Shown: positions 34,453 to 43,386, counted from the stretch's first letter. The stretch: DNA of 64,000 nt from Streptomyces sp. NBC_01669 (GCF_026339735.1 NZ_JAPEQG010000002.1:1-64000); one strand, 5' to 3'. Numbers and translations: made by a program. Notes: generated from the letters alone by a model not told the origin.

Positions 34453-36207
34453 GTGACCGCAGCCGACCTCCTTCCGCTGGCCGTGGCCATCCCGCTGCTC
34501 GGTTCCGCCCTGCTCGCCGTCGTCGGCCGGATCCTGCCCAGGGTCGGCTGCGACATCGTGGCGACCGCGGCAGCGGCAGCCGAGGTGGTCTGCCTGGTGC
34601 TGCTGTGGCCACGCAGCGGCACCGTGGGGAGCGCGGACCTGGGAGGCTGGCCCGCCCGGGTCGGCATCGTGCTGGCCGCCGACCCGATCAGCGCCGGCCT
34701 CGCGCTGCTGGTCGCCACCCTGGTGCTCGCCGTGATCGTGTACTCCTGGCGGTACTTCGACGAACCCCAAGGCGAGCACGCCGGGGTGTTCCCCGCCCTC
34801 ATCCTGCTGTTCGAAGCCGGCATGGCCGGCTTCGCCCTCACCGGCGACCTGTTCAACGCCTTCGTCTTCTTCGAACTCATGGGGGCCGCCGCCTACGCCC
34901 TGACCGGCTACCGCATCGAAGACCCCCGCCCCCTCCACGGGGCGCTCACCTTCGGCATCGTCACCTCTTTCGCCGCCTACTGCTCGCTCCTCGGCATCGG
35001 CCTGATCTACGCCCGCACCGGTGAGCTGAACCTCGCCCGCCTCGGCCAGCAGCTCGCCGGCCACCACACCGACATGCTGACCGTGGTGGCGTTCGTCCTG
35101 ATCGCCACCGCCCTGCTGGTGAAGGCCGCTGCCGTCCCGTTCCACTTCTGGCTGCCCGACGCCCACGCAGTCGCCCCGACACCGGTATGCATGCTGATGT
35201 CCGGCGTCATGGTCGAACTCGGCGCCTACGGCATCGCTCGCCTCTACTGGACCGTCTTCTCCGGCCTCGGCGGCATCCCCCACGAGGCGTTCCGCAGCAC
35301 CTTCGCCGCCCTCGGCATCCTGACCGCTGTGGTCGGCGCGGTGATGTGCTGGCAGCAGCGGCACCTCAAGCGCCTCCTGGCGTTCTCCACCGTCAGCCAC
35401 GTCGGCCTGTTCCTCGTCGGCGTCGCCCTGCTCACCCCGGACGGCATCGCCGGAACGGCCGTCTACGTCGCGGCGCACGGCCTGGTGAAGGCCGCACTGT
35501 TCGCGCTGACCGGGGTGCTGCTCGACCGCTACGGCTCCGTCGACGAACACGGCCTGCACGGCAAAGCCCGCGACCTGCGCCTCGTCGGCATCCTGTTCCT
35601 CGCCGGCGCTCTCGCGCTGGCCGGGCTGCCGCCGTTCGGCACCGGCCTCGGCAAAGCCCTGAGCGAGGACGCTGCCGGACAGTGGCAGCCCTGGTTGCCC
35701 GCCGTATTCGTCGCCGCCTCCGCCACCACCGGCGCCGCAGTACTCCGTGCAGGCCTGCGGATCTTCTGGGGCGCCGGGCCCGCACCCCGCAGCCGACCCG
35801 GCGAGGAGGAGACCACCGGCGAAGGCGAGGAACCCGAGATCCGCGCCCCTCAACGCGTCCTGCCCCCGGTGATGACCATCGTCCCCGCCCTCCTGCTCGC
35901 CCTCGCCGTCGCGTCGGGCTGCCTGCCGACCGTCGCAGGTGCCCTCGTGCGCGGGGCGGCTGTGTTCACCGACCCCAACTACTACACCGCCGCCGTCATC
36001 GCCGGAACGGACGCACCGCCGGCCACCCCAGCGCCGACCGCCGACTGGACCACCACGGGCGTCCTTCTCGGCCTGCTGTCCACGGGCCTCGCCATTGCGC
36101 TCGCCACCGCAACCCTCAACCGGAAAACCCCCCAACAGCCATCCGCCCGCGCCATCCGTGCGCTGCGCCGCCTGCACTCCGGACGACTCGGCGACTACCT
36201 CGCCTGA
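34453..36207 (+). CDS. MnhD/NuoM-N-type cation antiporter subunit
   Basis: A 584-aa polytopic membrane protein with about 14 hydrophobic segments. Proton-antiporter hallmarks are F-F-E-L-M-G-A-A-A-Y-A-L, K-A-A-A-V-P-F-H-F-W-L-P-D-A-H (conserved Lys), M-V-E-L-G-A-Y-G, and H-L-K-R-L-L-A-F-S-T-V-S-H-V. It resembles MrpD/MnhD subunits that exchange Na+ or K+ for H+ in multisubunit complexes. Only a truncated C subunit accompanies it and no A, B, E, F or G subunits are present, so a full Mrp complex cannot form from this locus. GTG 34453 follows the previous stop by 2 bp. Confidence 0.85.
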   Translation: MTAADLLPLAVAIPLLGSALLAVVGRILPRVGCDIVATAAAAAEVVCLVLLWPRSGTVGSADLGGWPARVGIVLAADPISAGLALLVATLVLAVIVYSWRYFDEPQGEHAGVFPALILLFEAGMAGFALTGDLFNAFVFFELMGAAAYALTGYRIEDPRPLHGALTFGIVTSFAAYCSLLGIGLIYARTGELNLARLGQQLAGHHTDMLTVVAFVLIATALLVKAAAVPFHFWLPDAHAVAPTPVCMLMSGVMVELGAYGIARLYWTVFSGLGGIPHEAFRSTFAALGILTAVVGAVMCWQQRHLKRLLAFSTVSHVGLFLVGVALLTPDGIAGTAVYVAAHGLVKAALFALTGVLLDRYGSVDEHGLHGKARDLRLVGILFLAGALALAGLPPFGTGLGKALSEDAAGQWQPWLPAVFVAASATTGAAVLRAGLRIFWGAGPAPRSRPGEEETTGEGEEPEIRAPQRVLPPVMTIVPALLLALAVASGCLPTVAGALVRGAAVFTDPNYYTAAVIAGTDAPPATPAPTADWTTTGVLLGLLSTGLAIALATATLNRKTPQQPSARAIRALRRLHSGRLGDYLA

Positions 36208-36273
36208 CTCGCCCTCGGCGTGGCGGTCCTGTGCGCCGCGATCGCCGCCCAGACCTGACCCGCCCCTTCCGCG

Positions 36274-36520
36274 CTACAGGCGCTCCTTCATCCGGATGGC
36301 GGCCTTCAAGTCCTCGTGGGCCTGCCCGCCCTGCTGCTCCAGCGTGGCGCGGACGATCGCGTCGAGCTTGCGCGGGGTGGCGTGCTCCGCGCGCCGCTCG
36401 GAGTTCTTCAGCATCGCCAGCAGCAGCATCACCGCGCTCATCGCGTCCCCCACCACCAGCCGCCACTCGGCGGACAGCCCGGCCAGAGCGCCCGCGCCGA
36501 ACAGTCGGAGTGTCAGGCTC
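36274..36520 (-). pseudogene. Possible low-affinity iron permease fragment
   Basis: The frame ends W-R-L-V-V-G-D-A-M-S-A-V-M-L-L-L-A-M-L then K-L-D-A-I-V-R-A-T. This is like the helix plus K-L-D-E-L-I-R-A stretch of small iron permeases. The N-terminal helices are missing upstream. Assignment is weak. Confidence 0.3.
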
Positions 36521-36708
36521 GAGAGGACCAGCGCGTTCGCGGGCGGTGGCCTCCAGGCCAGCCAGACGCAGCAGGTTCTAGGCGACGGGGATCCATTCGA
36601 TGACGGCGAACAGGTGGCGATGGCGGAACTGCTTGGGGTGAAAGACGGAGACAGTGGCGACGACGTCCAGGGCTGCGGCGGCGCGCCGTCTTCTTTGCGG
36701 GGCGGGTG

Positions 36709-36972
36709 TCAGTGGAGGCACGGGCCATCATGCGGTGGCGGATCTTCGGCCACCAGCTCGCCCAGGCGCTGCATGGTGGCCTCGTTGCGCGTGGCGGCCC
36801 AGCCGATGAGGTCCTCAGGGATGCCCGCGAGTTCCATCACGGGGCGCCCGACGGTCGGGTAGCACGGTGTGGTGGCGAGGTTCAGGTCGGTGCAGATCTC
36901 TTCGAGGACGCGCTGGTTGTACAGCTCGGACAGCGCGACGGTGTACTCGAGGAGGGTGCGGGTACGGAATTC
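36709..36972 (-). pseudogene. TrwC/MobF-type relaxase fragment
   Basis: The minus frame contains V-A-L-S-E-L-Y-N-Q-R-V-L-E-E-I then G-R-P-V-M-E-L-A-G-I-P-E-D-L-I. This sequence follows the HUH motif in actinobacterial TrwC-type conjugative relaxases. Neither the catalytic tyrosine region nor the helicase part is present. It is a trace of a lost conjugative element. Confidence 0.5.
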
Positions 36973-37045
36973 GGGCCTGCGAGGTGTGCCGGCCGGACAC
37001 TGCGCTCGGCGCGCTGTGATCAGTGCCTGGTCGCAGCATGAAAGC

Positions 37046-37171
37046 GTGGAACTTCCGATCAGCGTGGCGCTGGCCCGTGCCGTTGCGGTGCTGCCGCAGG
37101 GGCCGGGCTGGTGGTACGAGCCGAAGTTCGACGGGCACCGGATGATCATGGTGCGTGCCGAGGACACGCTC
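37046..37171 (+). pseudogene. ATP-dependent DNA ligase fragment
   Basis: GTG 37046 begins V-E-L-P-I-S-V-A-L-A-R-A-V and reaches W-W-Y-E-P-K-F-D-G-H-R. The E-P-K-F-D-G-H-R motif is ligase motif I with the lysine that is adenylated. It stops at the start of the duplicated PP2C block, so that duplication probably truncated it. Ku lies 2-5 kb away, and the two would form an end-joining pair if whole. Confidence 0.65.
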
Positions 37172-37180
37172 AGTCCGATG

Positions 37181-38575
37181 ACCGGTCCCGTTTGCACCGT
37201 TGGAGTGATTCACCGGTCATGGGAGCCTGCACGGCCGGTGAGCCAGGCGTCGGCAGCGATGATCAGGGGAGCGAACGCTTGGCGCGAGTCGAGTCCCACG
37301 AGGTGAACAATTCCGGTTAGTCAGGCCAATAGGGACGGCTGTGGAGGAACGTGAGCGGCCCGGCAAGAAGGTGGTGGACCGGTCGGAGGGGTTCGGTGAG
37401 CGGCTCCTGGGTGTGCTGCTGGACCGGGCGCACGAGATGCCGCCGCAGTTGATCGCTCCGATGATCGCGGACGAAGTGGCCGGCATCGGTGGCCGCGAGG
37501 TCTCGATCCTCCTGCAGGACTATGCGCGGGAGCTGCTGGTGCCACTGCCGGGCCGAAGGCTGCTTGTCGGCGAGCCCGAGGAGATCGCTGGCTCTCCGGC
37601 TGGTACGGCGTTCCTGCGGGCCACGCCTGTCGAGGTCGCGCAGGCAGACGGCGTGCGGATGTATCTGCCGTTGCTGGACGGCAGCGACGAGGTGGGAGTG
37701 CTGGGCCTGACCCTGGACTGCGTCGATGATGACGATCGGCGGCTGATGCGGCGTCTCGCGAGTCTGGTCGCCGACATTCTGGTCACCAAGCATGCCTACA
37801 CCGACCGGTTCTTCCAGGCCCGCCGCCGCGAACCGATGAGTGTGGCCGCGGAGATGCAATGGTCCCTGCTGCCCCCGCTGACGATGTCCGTGCCACAGGT
37901 CGCGGTGGGCGGGGCCGTCGATCCTTCATACGACATCGCCGGCGACAGCTTCGACTACGCCCTCAACGACTACATCCTGCACGCGGCCGTGATCGACGCC
38001 ATGGGCCACGCTCTGGACGCCGCCACAATGGCGACCGTCGCCATCGGCGCCTACCGGCACGCCAGACGTGCCGGCATCAGCCTGCCCGAGACGTACCTGT
38101 ACATGGACCAGGCCATCGCCGAACAGTTCGGGCTCGACCACTTCGTCACCGCGCAGATGATGAACTTGGACATCACCACCGGCCTGTTCCAATGGGTCAA
38201 TGCGGGCCACCCCGTACCGCTGCTGATCCGCAAAAGACACGTGGTCCGCCAGCTGGAGAGCCGGACCACCCTGCCAGTCGGCCTCGGCGGTGAACGCCCG
38301 TCCATCAGCCAGCTCCAGCTCCAACCCGGCGACCGGATCCTGTGCTACACCGACGGAGTGATCGAGGAACGGGACGTACACGGACAACCATTCGGCGAGG
38401 AGCGGCTCATCCGCTGCGTCAACCGAATCGAACACGTGGAAGGAGGAATGCGGGCCGAGGCACTCCGGCTCTCCCAGGTCCTCAAACAGGAACGCGGCGG
38501 GCACACCAGCGATGACGCAACCCTCTTCCTCATCGAATGGCGCGGGAACCCCGCCAACCACCCCGCCGCCCTGCA
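37181..38575 (+). repeat. Direct repeat of about 1.4 kb, copy 2 (partner 15711-17120)
   Basis: Covers the leader and the whole second PP2C gene. The left edge coincides with the broken ligase gene, so this is likely the derived, inserted copy. Confidence 0.85.
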
Positions 38576-38582
38576 CGAGTGA
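37341..38582 (+). CDS. PP2C/SpoIIE-family phosphatase, second copy
   Basis: The 413-aa product is close to the protein at 15885 over its full length. The same GAF-like N-terminus is followed by an intact PP2C domain (I-A-G-D-S-F-D-Y, V-I-D-A-M-G-H-A, V-N-A-G-H-P, Y-T-D-G-V-I-E, S-D-D-A-T-L-F). One visible change is G-H-A in place of G-H-G after the metal-binding Asp-Ala-Met. Start GTG 37341 is enforced by an in-frame TAG upstream. Both copies appear functional. Confidence 0.85.
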   Translation: MEERERPGKKVVDRSEGFGERLLGVLLDRAHEMPPQLIAPMIADEVAGIGGREVSILLQDYARELLVPLPGRRLLVGEPEEIAGSPAGTAFLRATPVEVAQADGVRMYLPLLDGSDEVGVLGLTLDCVDDDDRRLMRRLASLVADILVTKHAYTDRFFQARRREPMSVAAEMQWSLLPPLTMSVPQVAVGGAVDPSYDIAGDSFDYALNDYILHAAVIDAMGHALDAATMATVAIGAYRHARRAGISLPETYLYMDQAIAEQFGLDHFVTAQMMNLDITTGLFQWVNAGHPVPLLIRKRHVVRQLESRTTLPVGLGGERPSISQLQLQPGDRILCYTDGVIEERDVHGQPFGEERLIRCVNRIEHVEGGMRAEALRLSQVLKQERGGHTSDDATLFLIEWRGNPANHPAALHE

Positions 38583-38664
38583 AGTTTCCTCAGGCCCGGC
38601 ACGGGGCGCGAGTCGTTGTACGGCACCCGGGCAAACCGCGCCTACCTGCCGCGAAGTCGTCGTC

Positions 38665-38960
38665 GGCGCTGACTGACCCCGGACGCACGAACCGCCCCCT
38701 GCCCCGGCCGTAGCCGTGGCCAGAGACAGGGGGCGGAGTGCCCGGGATCGGGTTCGAACCCAGCTTGAGTCCGCCCCCTCCCGAGTGTGGGGGGCGGATT
38801 CGCCGTCCGGCCGCGGCCGGGGGGAGGGTTCCGTGGACAGGTCGACTCCTCCACTCAACCAGCCCACATTCCCCACCCCCAAACCTCACGTAGGCCATAC
38901 GGCGGTACGGCGAGGTCTGTGAGCCTCGTCTATCGGTGGCGGTCCAGGCCGCCGCCAGGA
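38665..38960. repeat. Inverted repeat of about 290 bp, copy B (partner 14765-15050)
   Basis: Reverse complement of copy A with scattered differences. It lies between the second PP2C gene and the 74-aa-family gene and is non-coding. Confidence 0.8.
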
Positions 38961-39058
38961 GACATCGGGACCGCCACCTCCATTAATTTTCCTCCCGGGC
39001 CGGACCCTCCGCAGCTCGGTCGGGTGCGCCTGACGTCGCCGTGGGCCAGTCTGGAGGG

Positions 39059-39268
39059 ATGAGTGCCCCGATAGTTGTCCACGGCCTCTCCCTTACCCGT
39101 GGTCGGACGGTCACGATCAATGATGAGATCGTCGGTCTCGTCTGCAACGACCACGACCTGATCGAACTTCTGCGGAGGGCGGGCGTCTACGACGCCGAGC
39201 ATTGCCTCGACGACCCGCAATGGATCGAATGGTGCGGCGGCCGGGCGCATGAATACGAACCAGCATGA
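39059..39268 (+). CDS. 74-aa-family small protein
   Basis: From ATG 39059: M-S-A-P-I-V-V-H-G, T-V-T-I-N-D-E-I-V-G-L-V, D-L-I-E-L-L-R-R-A-G-V and D-D-P-Q-W-I-E-W-C-G-G. It is homologous to the genes at 27298 and 14957 but the most diverged of the three. It is separated by about 60 bp from the convergent Ku 3' part. Function is unknown. Confidence 0.7.
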   Translation: MSAPIVVHGLSLTRGRTVTINDEIVGLVCNDHDLIELLRRAGVYDAEHCLDDPQWIEWCGGRAHEYEPA

Positions 39269-39326
39269 CAAAACCGCCGCCAGCGCCGTCAGAGTCACGG
39301 ACCACCCGGACTGTTGTGGCGTTGGG

Positions 39327-40085
39327 TCAAGCGGCGCTCTTGTTGCGGCGGTGTCCGGCCCGGGCGAGCGCGTCGATGAGCTCTTCCCGGCTCATCTTGG
39401 AGCGGCCCGCGATGTCCTGCTCGGTGGCCCGCTGGTACAGCTCCGTCTTGCTCAACTGCCGAAGCTTGCTCTTGCCCCGTCCCTGGCCGCGGGTTGTCGC
39501 CGACGCGCGGGCTGCCTTCGGCGGGGCCTTCCTGGCGGCGGTCTTCCTCTTCGCCTCCGGCTGGCGCACCTTGCGCGCGACGGTCTTCTTCTGCCGTGGC
39601 GCGGCCGGCTCCTGGTCTCTGGCGCCCCGGGCCTGGTCGAGGCTGCCCTGCAGGAGTGTCATCAGGTCGGCCACGTTGCTAGCCTGCGGCGCCTCCTCCG
39701 CCGCCGCGATCTCCTGGCCCTCGGCCTTCGCTCGTACCAGCTCCCGCACCTTGTCCTGGTAGGTGTCGTGATACCGGGCCGGATCCCACGGCGCGTCCAG
39801 AGCGTCGATCAGCTGGATCGCCATGTCCCGCTCCTTGCCCTTGCCGGCACGGCCGGAGGGCAGGTCGGGCAGCTCCTGGCCGGGATCGCGGACCTCGTCG
39901 GCCCAGTGGAGCGTCTGCAGCACCAGGAGTTTGTCCTCGGCACGCAGCGCGGTCAGGTACTGCTTGCCGCGCATCACGAATGTGGCGATGCCGGCCTTGC
40001 CCGCCTCCGCCAGCGCCGCCCGCAGCAGCTCATAGACCTTGGTGTACTCCTTGCCGCGGGGGGCGATGTAGTACGTGCGGTCGAA
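39327..40085 (-). pseudogene. Ku protein, C-terminal part (split by IS605-type element)
   Basis: The frame resumes F-D-R-T-Y-Y-I-A-P-R-G-K-E-Y and continues through the Ku core (L-R-A-E-D-K-L-L-V-L-Q-T-L). A Lys/Arg/Ala-rich tail and a SAP-like end follow (L-S-K-T-E-L-Y-Q-R-A, G-R-S-K-M-S-R-E-E-L). It joins precisely to the N-terminal part at 41956-42279 if the intervening element is removed. Bacterial Ku binds double-strand ends for non-homologous end joining with LigD. Confidence 0.9.
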
Positions 40086-40240
40086 TTGAAGTGCTCTCCC
40101 GGCTGAAGCCAGGAGATTCCTGCTTACCTTGCGGCAGCGGGCTTGACGCGCTTCGCGCGCCTGACGACTGCCCTCCCGGCAGCCGGGATGAGCGCGAGGC
40201 CCATCCGGTACAGGTGCAAGACGTTCCGGGCTGCGTTGTG
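40086..40240 (-). ncRNA. Probable omega RNA scaffold at element right end
   Basis: In IS605 elements the omega RNA covers the 3' end of tnpB and the right end. The guide is the flanking host sequence. Here the scaffold would include the terminal hairpin near 40095-40115. The guide would begin with TTCGACCGCACGTACTAC, which is ku sequence. Limits are estimated from family knowledge, not seen directly. Confidence 0.45.
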
Positions 40241-41404
40241 GTCGGCGTTGCCCGACCATCCGCAGTCCGGGTTCTTGCACACGAACACGGCCTGGCTCTC
40301 CCGGTTGCCGGGCGTGGTGAAGCCACACGCGGAGCAGCGCCTGGAGGTGCCGGGGGCGGGGACCTTGTGCAGGGTGCCGCCGAGCTGGGCGGTCTTGTAC
40401 GTCAGCATGGTGACCGTCCGGCCCCACGCCTCGTCGCTGATGGAGCGGTTCAGCCCAGACTTCTGGGCAACGTTCTTCCCCGGCTCCTCGATGGTTCCCT
40501 TGGCCGACTTGACCATGTTCGTGATGGTGAGTGCTTCGACCACGACGGTGCCGTACTGCTTGGCGATGGCGCTGGTCGTCTGGTGCTGCCAGTCCAAGGC
40601 CCGGCGCTTGGCTTTCGCGCGGAGTCCTGCGATCTGGTCGTAGGTGCGGTGCAGCCGGCGGCTGGTGCGCTCGCCGGGCTTGCGGTGCCGCTTACGCTGC
40701 GCGGCGCGCTGCTCCAGGTGCACAAGCCTGGCCTTCTCCTTGCCGGTCAGCCATTCGCCGTGCTCGTACGTTTCGCCGTCCGAGAGGGCCAGGGGCACGG
40801 TGACGCCCACGTCGATGCCGACGTCCGGCCCCTGGTGGAGATCGGGCTTGACCTCCAAGGTCTGAACACGGAAGGCGATGTGCCAGCCGAGCGCGTCCTT
40901 GACCAGCCGTGCCCCGGTGATCCGGTTCTCCGCGTTTGCGCGCTTGCCGACCGGAAGGTCTTTGGTCCACCGGAAGCGGACCCGGCCCACCTTGGGAATG
41001 TTGACCATGCCCCAGCGGCGGTGCACGCGGGTGATGTTCAGGTCCCGGCCCTGCGGGATGTCCACGGACATCACCGTGCGGAACCGGCCCTTGAAGTTCG
41101 GGGCGTCGGCGCGGCCCTCCCAGCAGTTCTTCCACGCCTGGAAGTACGTCTTCAGCACGGCTTGCGCGGCCTGAGCGGGCAGGACGGCCAGGAAGTCGAT
41201 GTCCTTACGTGCCTGTCGGATCGCGGCATCCGCGCTCGCGAGCGTCCGCTTCTCCTTCGGCATCATCTGCCACCACGCGTGGAGAAGATTCCACATCGTG
41301 CGGGCCGCGTGCGCCTGGGCGTCGGCCTTGAGTTCACATGCAGGGGACAGCGCCAGTCGGGCGCGATGCCCGAACTGCCGCTTCTCCACACCATGTTCAC
41401 TCAT
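40124..41404 (-). CDS. tnpB: TnpB RNA-guided nuclease (IS605 type)
   Basis: A 426-aa TnpB with an intact RuvC site: D198 (G-I-D-V-G-V-T), E290 (V-V-V-E-A-L-T-I) and D388 (N-A-D-H-N-A-A-R-N). The zinc ribbon is C357-x2-C360 with C376 and C381. TnpB uses an omega RNA from the right end of its element as guide to cut matching double-stranded DNA next to a target-adjacent motif, which promotes retention of the element. All catalytic residues are present and length is normal, so activity is expected. Confidence 0.92.
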   Translation of the reverse strand: MSEHGVEKRQFGHRARLALSPACELKADAQAHAARTMWNLLHAWWQMMPKEKRTLASADAAIRQARKDIDFLAVLPAQAAQAVLKTYFQAWKNCWEGRADAPNFKGRFRTVMSVDIPQGRDLNITRVHRRWGMVNIPKVGRVRFRWTKDLPVGKRANAENRITGARLVKDALGWHIAFRVQTLEVKPDLHQGPDVGIDVGVTVPLALSDGETYEHGEWLTGKEKARLVHLEQRAAQRKRHRKPGERTSRRLHRTYDQIAGLRAKAKRRALDWQHQTTSAIAKQYGTVVVEALTITNMVKSAKGTIEEPGKNVAQKSGLNRSISDEAWGRTVTMLTYKTAQLGGTLHKVPAPGTSRRCSACGFTTPGNRESQAVFVCKNPDCGWSGNADHNAARNVLHLYRMGLALIPAAGRAVVRRAKRVKPAAAR

Positions 41405-41430
41405 AGTAGCAACTCTACTACAGTTGGCTT

Positions 41431-41859
41431 ATGTCACCACGCTGGAATCCTAATCCCGACGTGCGCACCGGACGTCATGTCGTCTACAACCTGCACGTTC
41501 ACTTGGTTTTCGTCACGAAGTACCGGCGGAAGGCGTTCACCGACGCCATGCTGACCCGCACCGAGGAGATCATGCGGGAGGTCTGCGCCGACTTCGAGGC
41601 CGAGCTGAAACAGTTCAACGGCGAACAGGACCACGTCCACCTGCTCGTGCACTACCCGCCCAAGGTCCAGCTCTCCAAGCTGGTCAACTCCCTCAAGGGC
41701 GTCAGCTCACGCAGGCTCCGCCAGGAGTACGACAGCCACGTCCGCCGGTACCTGTGGGGCGGACACTTCTGGTCCGGCTCCTACTTCGCAGGATCATGCG
41801 GCGGGGCACCCCTGACCGTCGTCAAGCAGTACATCGAAAACCAGCAGCGTCCCGTCTGA
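41431..41859 (+). CDS. tnpA: IS200/IS605 TnpA Y1 transposase
   Basis: The 142-aa HUH transposase has the metal-binding H68-V-H70 in D-H-V-H-L-L-V-H-Y and catalytic Y134 in V-K-Q-Y-I-E-N-Q. It is full length. The 26-bp gap to divergent tnpB must hold both promoters and contains AGTAGCAACTCTACTACAG. It excises and inserts single-stranded circles. Confidence 0.92.
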   Translation: MSPRWNPNPDVRTGRHVVYNLHVHLVFVTKYRRKAFTDAMLTRTEEIMREVCADFEAELKQFNGEQDHVHLLVHYPPKVQLSKLVNSLKGVSSRRLRQEYDSHVRRYLWGGHFWSGSYFAGSCGGAPLTVVKQYIENQQRPV

Positions 41860-41955
41860 CCGTCACCCCAAAGACGCAGAGCACTCCCGCGCTCCGCGCC
41901 TCCGGGCCAAGGATGGCCTTCACCCCCGCCCTGAAGGGCGGAGCACTGGCCAAGA

Positions 41956-42279
41956 TCAGAGGTAGACCGGCTCGATGTCGCCCAGGTCGACGAAGTCGCT
42001 GATGTCGATGGTCTGGGAGCGCCCGGGCGCGATCTCGTCCAGTTCGTCGGGCTCGATGACGACGTACTCGCCTTCGGCCGCCTCGAAGCCCTTGACGATG
42101 TCCTCGGCCGGTACTTCCTTGCCGGTGCGTTCGTTGACCCGCCGGTTGCGGGCCCGGTCGGCACTGCCGCGCTGCAGCTGGTGGAAGTGGACCGTGTGGT
42201 CCCCGACCGCGGTGTACAGGCCGACCGGCACGCTGACCAGCCCGAAGGTGATCACACCCGTCCAGATCGCACGTGCCAT
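41956..42279 (-). pseudogene. Ku protein, N-terminal part (split by IS605-type element)
   Basis: ATG 42279 begins M-A-R-A-I-W-T-G-V-I-T-F-G-L-V-S-V-P, the standard Ku start, then H-F-H-Q-L and E-Y-V-V-I-E-P-D-E-L. It reaches D-I-E-P-V-Y before the element adds Leu-stop. Together with 39327-40085 this gives an otherwise intact Ku of about 360 aa. Precise excision by TnpA would restore it. Confidence 0.9.
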
Positions 42280-42456
42280 GACCGCCCACTCCCATCCTGC
42301 CCGTCACCGTCAGCGCACCAGGCGCAGCTGCTCCTGCTGACCACGCTGGCACTCCTGCATGCACGGCGCGCACTGGGAGCAGGCGAGCGGAGCGGAGTAG
42401 GAGCATGCAGCCGGGTAGGAGGCCGGCAGTGGATCTACGGATCCGGAAGCCGACAT

Positions 42457-43386
42457 CTATCTGACGGGGCCGGTCAGACGTTCTACCTCTTGGGCAGCCT
42501 CCTGCGCCGCCCGTTCGGACCGGGTCACAGCGTCAGCCGCCGCCTGGCACCGTGCCTCGGCTTCCTGCTGTTCGTGTTCGGCCCGCTGAAACTCCTCGCG
42601 GGCCTTTCGCAGCTGCTCCTCGGCAGCGCTCACCTGCTGGCGGGCCTGGGCGTGCCGGTCGCGTGTCTGTTGCAGCGATGCGTCAGCGTCCACTTGTTCG
42701 GCGCGCTGCCTGCGAAGCCGCTGATCGGCCGTCGCGGCGGTCTTGCGGGCCTGGGCGAGCTGTTCCTGCCTCTGGCGGCGCCGCTCGGCGAGTTCGTCCT
42801 TCGCCCGTGTCCGCGAAGACCGCGGCGCAGTCGGCGCTCGTGCCGGTTTCTGCGCTGCGTCGGCTGTCGCGGCGGTGCCGGACGGAAAGTCTGCCGGCGG
42901 GGTGAGGGCGCTCTCCAGGCGTCCGGCGGCCCACCGGTCTGCCGCGTCCTGATCGGCGAGCACGGCGCGCAGGGTGGATGCGAGATCCTGCTGCGCTGCA
43001 CCCGACAGCCGGTGCCCGGCTTCACGGGCAAGTGCGGCAGCTTGCCGGGACAGGGCCGAGACGATACTGCTGCGCTGGTCAGACAGCTCTTTGATCCCGT
43101 CGGCATCCAGGGTTCGGTATGCCTCGCGCAGCGCCCGTCCGAGCTCCAGGAACCGCTGGCTCTCTGCCGGTTGCGAGCGCAGCAGCAGGTTCGCCGCCCA
43201 GGCCGCGAGCGTGGGGCGGCGGGCGGCATGGATCAGACGGGCATCCTCCACACGCCCGTCCGCCTTGGCCTCGGCAGCAAGCTCCTCACGGCGGGAGACG
43301 AAAGCGGACGGCGGCGTGGCGTAGAGCTCGTCCACAACTCCCTCTACGTCGTGCCCTCCGCTCCCCCGCGCACCCTTACGCTGCAT
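42457..43386 (-). CDS. Coiled-coil protein, 309 aa
   Basis: The N-terminal 100 residues contain V-V-D-E-L-Y-A-T-P-P-S-A-F-V-S-R-R-E-E-L and A-A-W-A-A-N-L-L-L-R. The C-terminal half (about 190-309) is a long Gln/Glu/Arg coiled coil. Such proteins recur in Streptomyces near Ku and stress genes; function is unknown. I use ATG 43386. An upstream start adds 12 residues. It is divergent from the gene at 43721. Confidence 0.7.
   Translation of the reverse strand: MQRKGARGSGGHDVEGVVDELYATPPSAFVSRREELAAEAKADGRVEDARLIHAARRPTLAAWAANLLLRSQPAESQRFLELGRALREAYRTLDADGIKELSDQRSSIVSALSRQAAALAREAGHRLSGAAQQDLASTLRAVLADQDAADRWAAGRLESALTPPADFPSGTAATADAAQKPARAPTAPRSSRTRAKDELAERRRQRQEQLAQARKTAATADQRLRRQRAEQVDADASLQQTRDRHAQARQQVSAAEEQLRKAREEFQRAEHEQQEAEARCQAAADAVTRSERAAQEAAQEVERLTGPVR

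Larger units (their letters stand above)
40086..41961 (-). mobile_element. IS200/IS605-type element (tnpA plus tnpB) inserted in ku
   Basis: About 1.88 kb lying exactly between the Ku codons for Tyr and Phe, with no target duplication, as expected of single-strand transposition. Subterminal hairpins occur at both ends: CCGCCCTGAAGGGCGG near 41927-41942, and CTCC-CGGCT with AGCC-AGGAG near 40095-40115. tnpA and tnpB are divergent. On the tnpB strand the left-end flank is GGTCTAC, which would be the target-adjacent motif. Confidence 0.85.

Noticed and set aside
34273..36177. 634-codon minus frame opposite the antiporter gene
   Set aside because: Gly/Glu/Gln-rich antisense shadow of a membrane protein gene.
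36513..36731. Possible transposase remnant on the minus strand (F-H-P-K-Q-F-R-H-R-H-L-F)
   Set aside because: Too short and interrupted by a stop to assign to an IS family.
38745..38800. tRNA-like GGTTCGAACC in the inverted repeat
   Set aside because: No acceptor, anticodon or D stems; the partner copy at 14.9 kb has lost even this motif.
39980..41554. 524-codon plus frame opposite tnpB
   Set aside because: Antisense of a TnpB with all catalytic residues.
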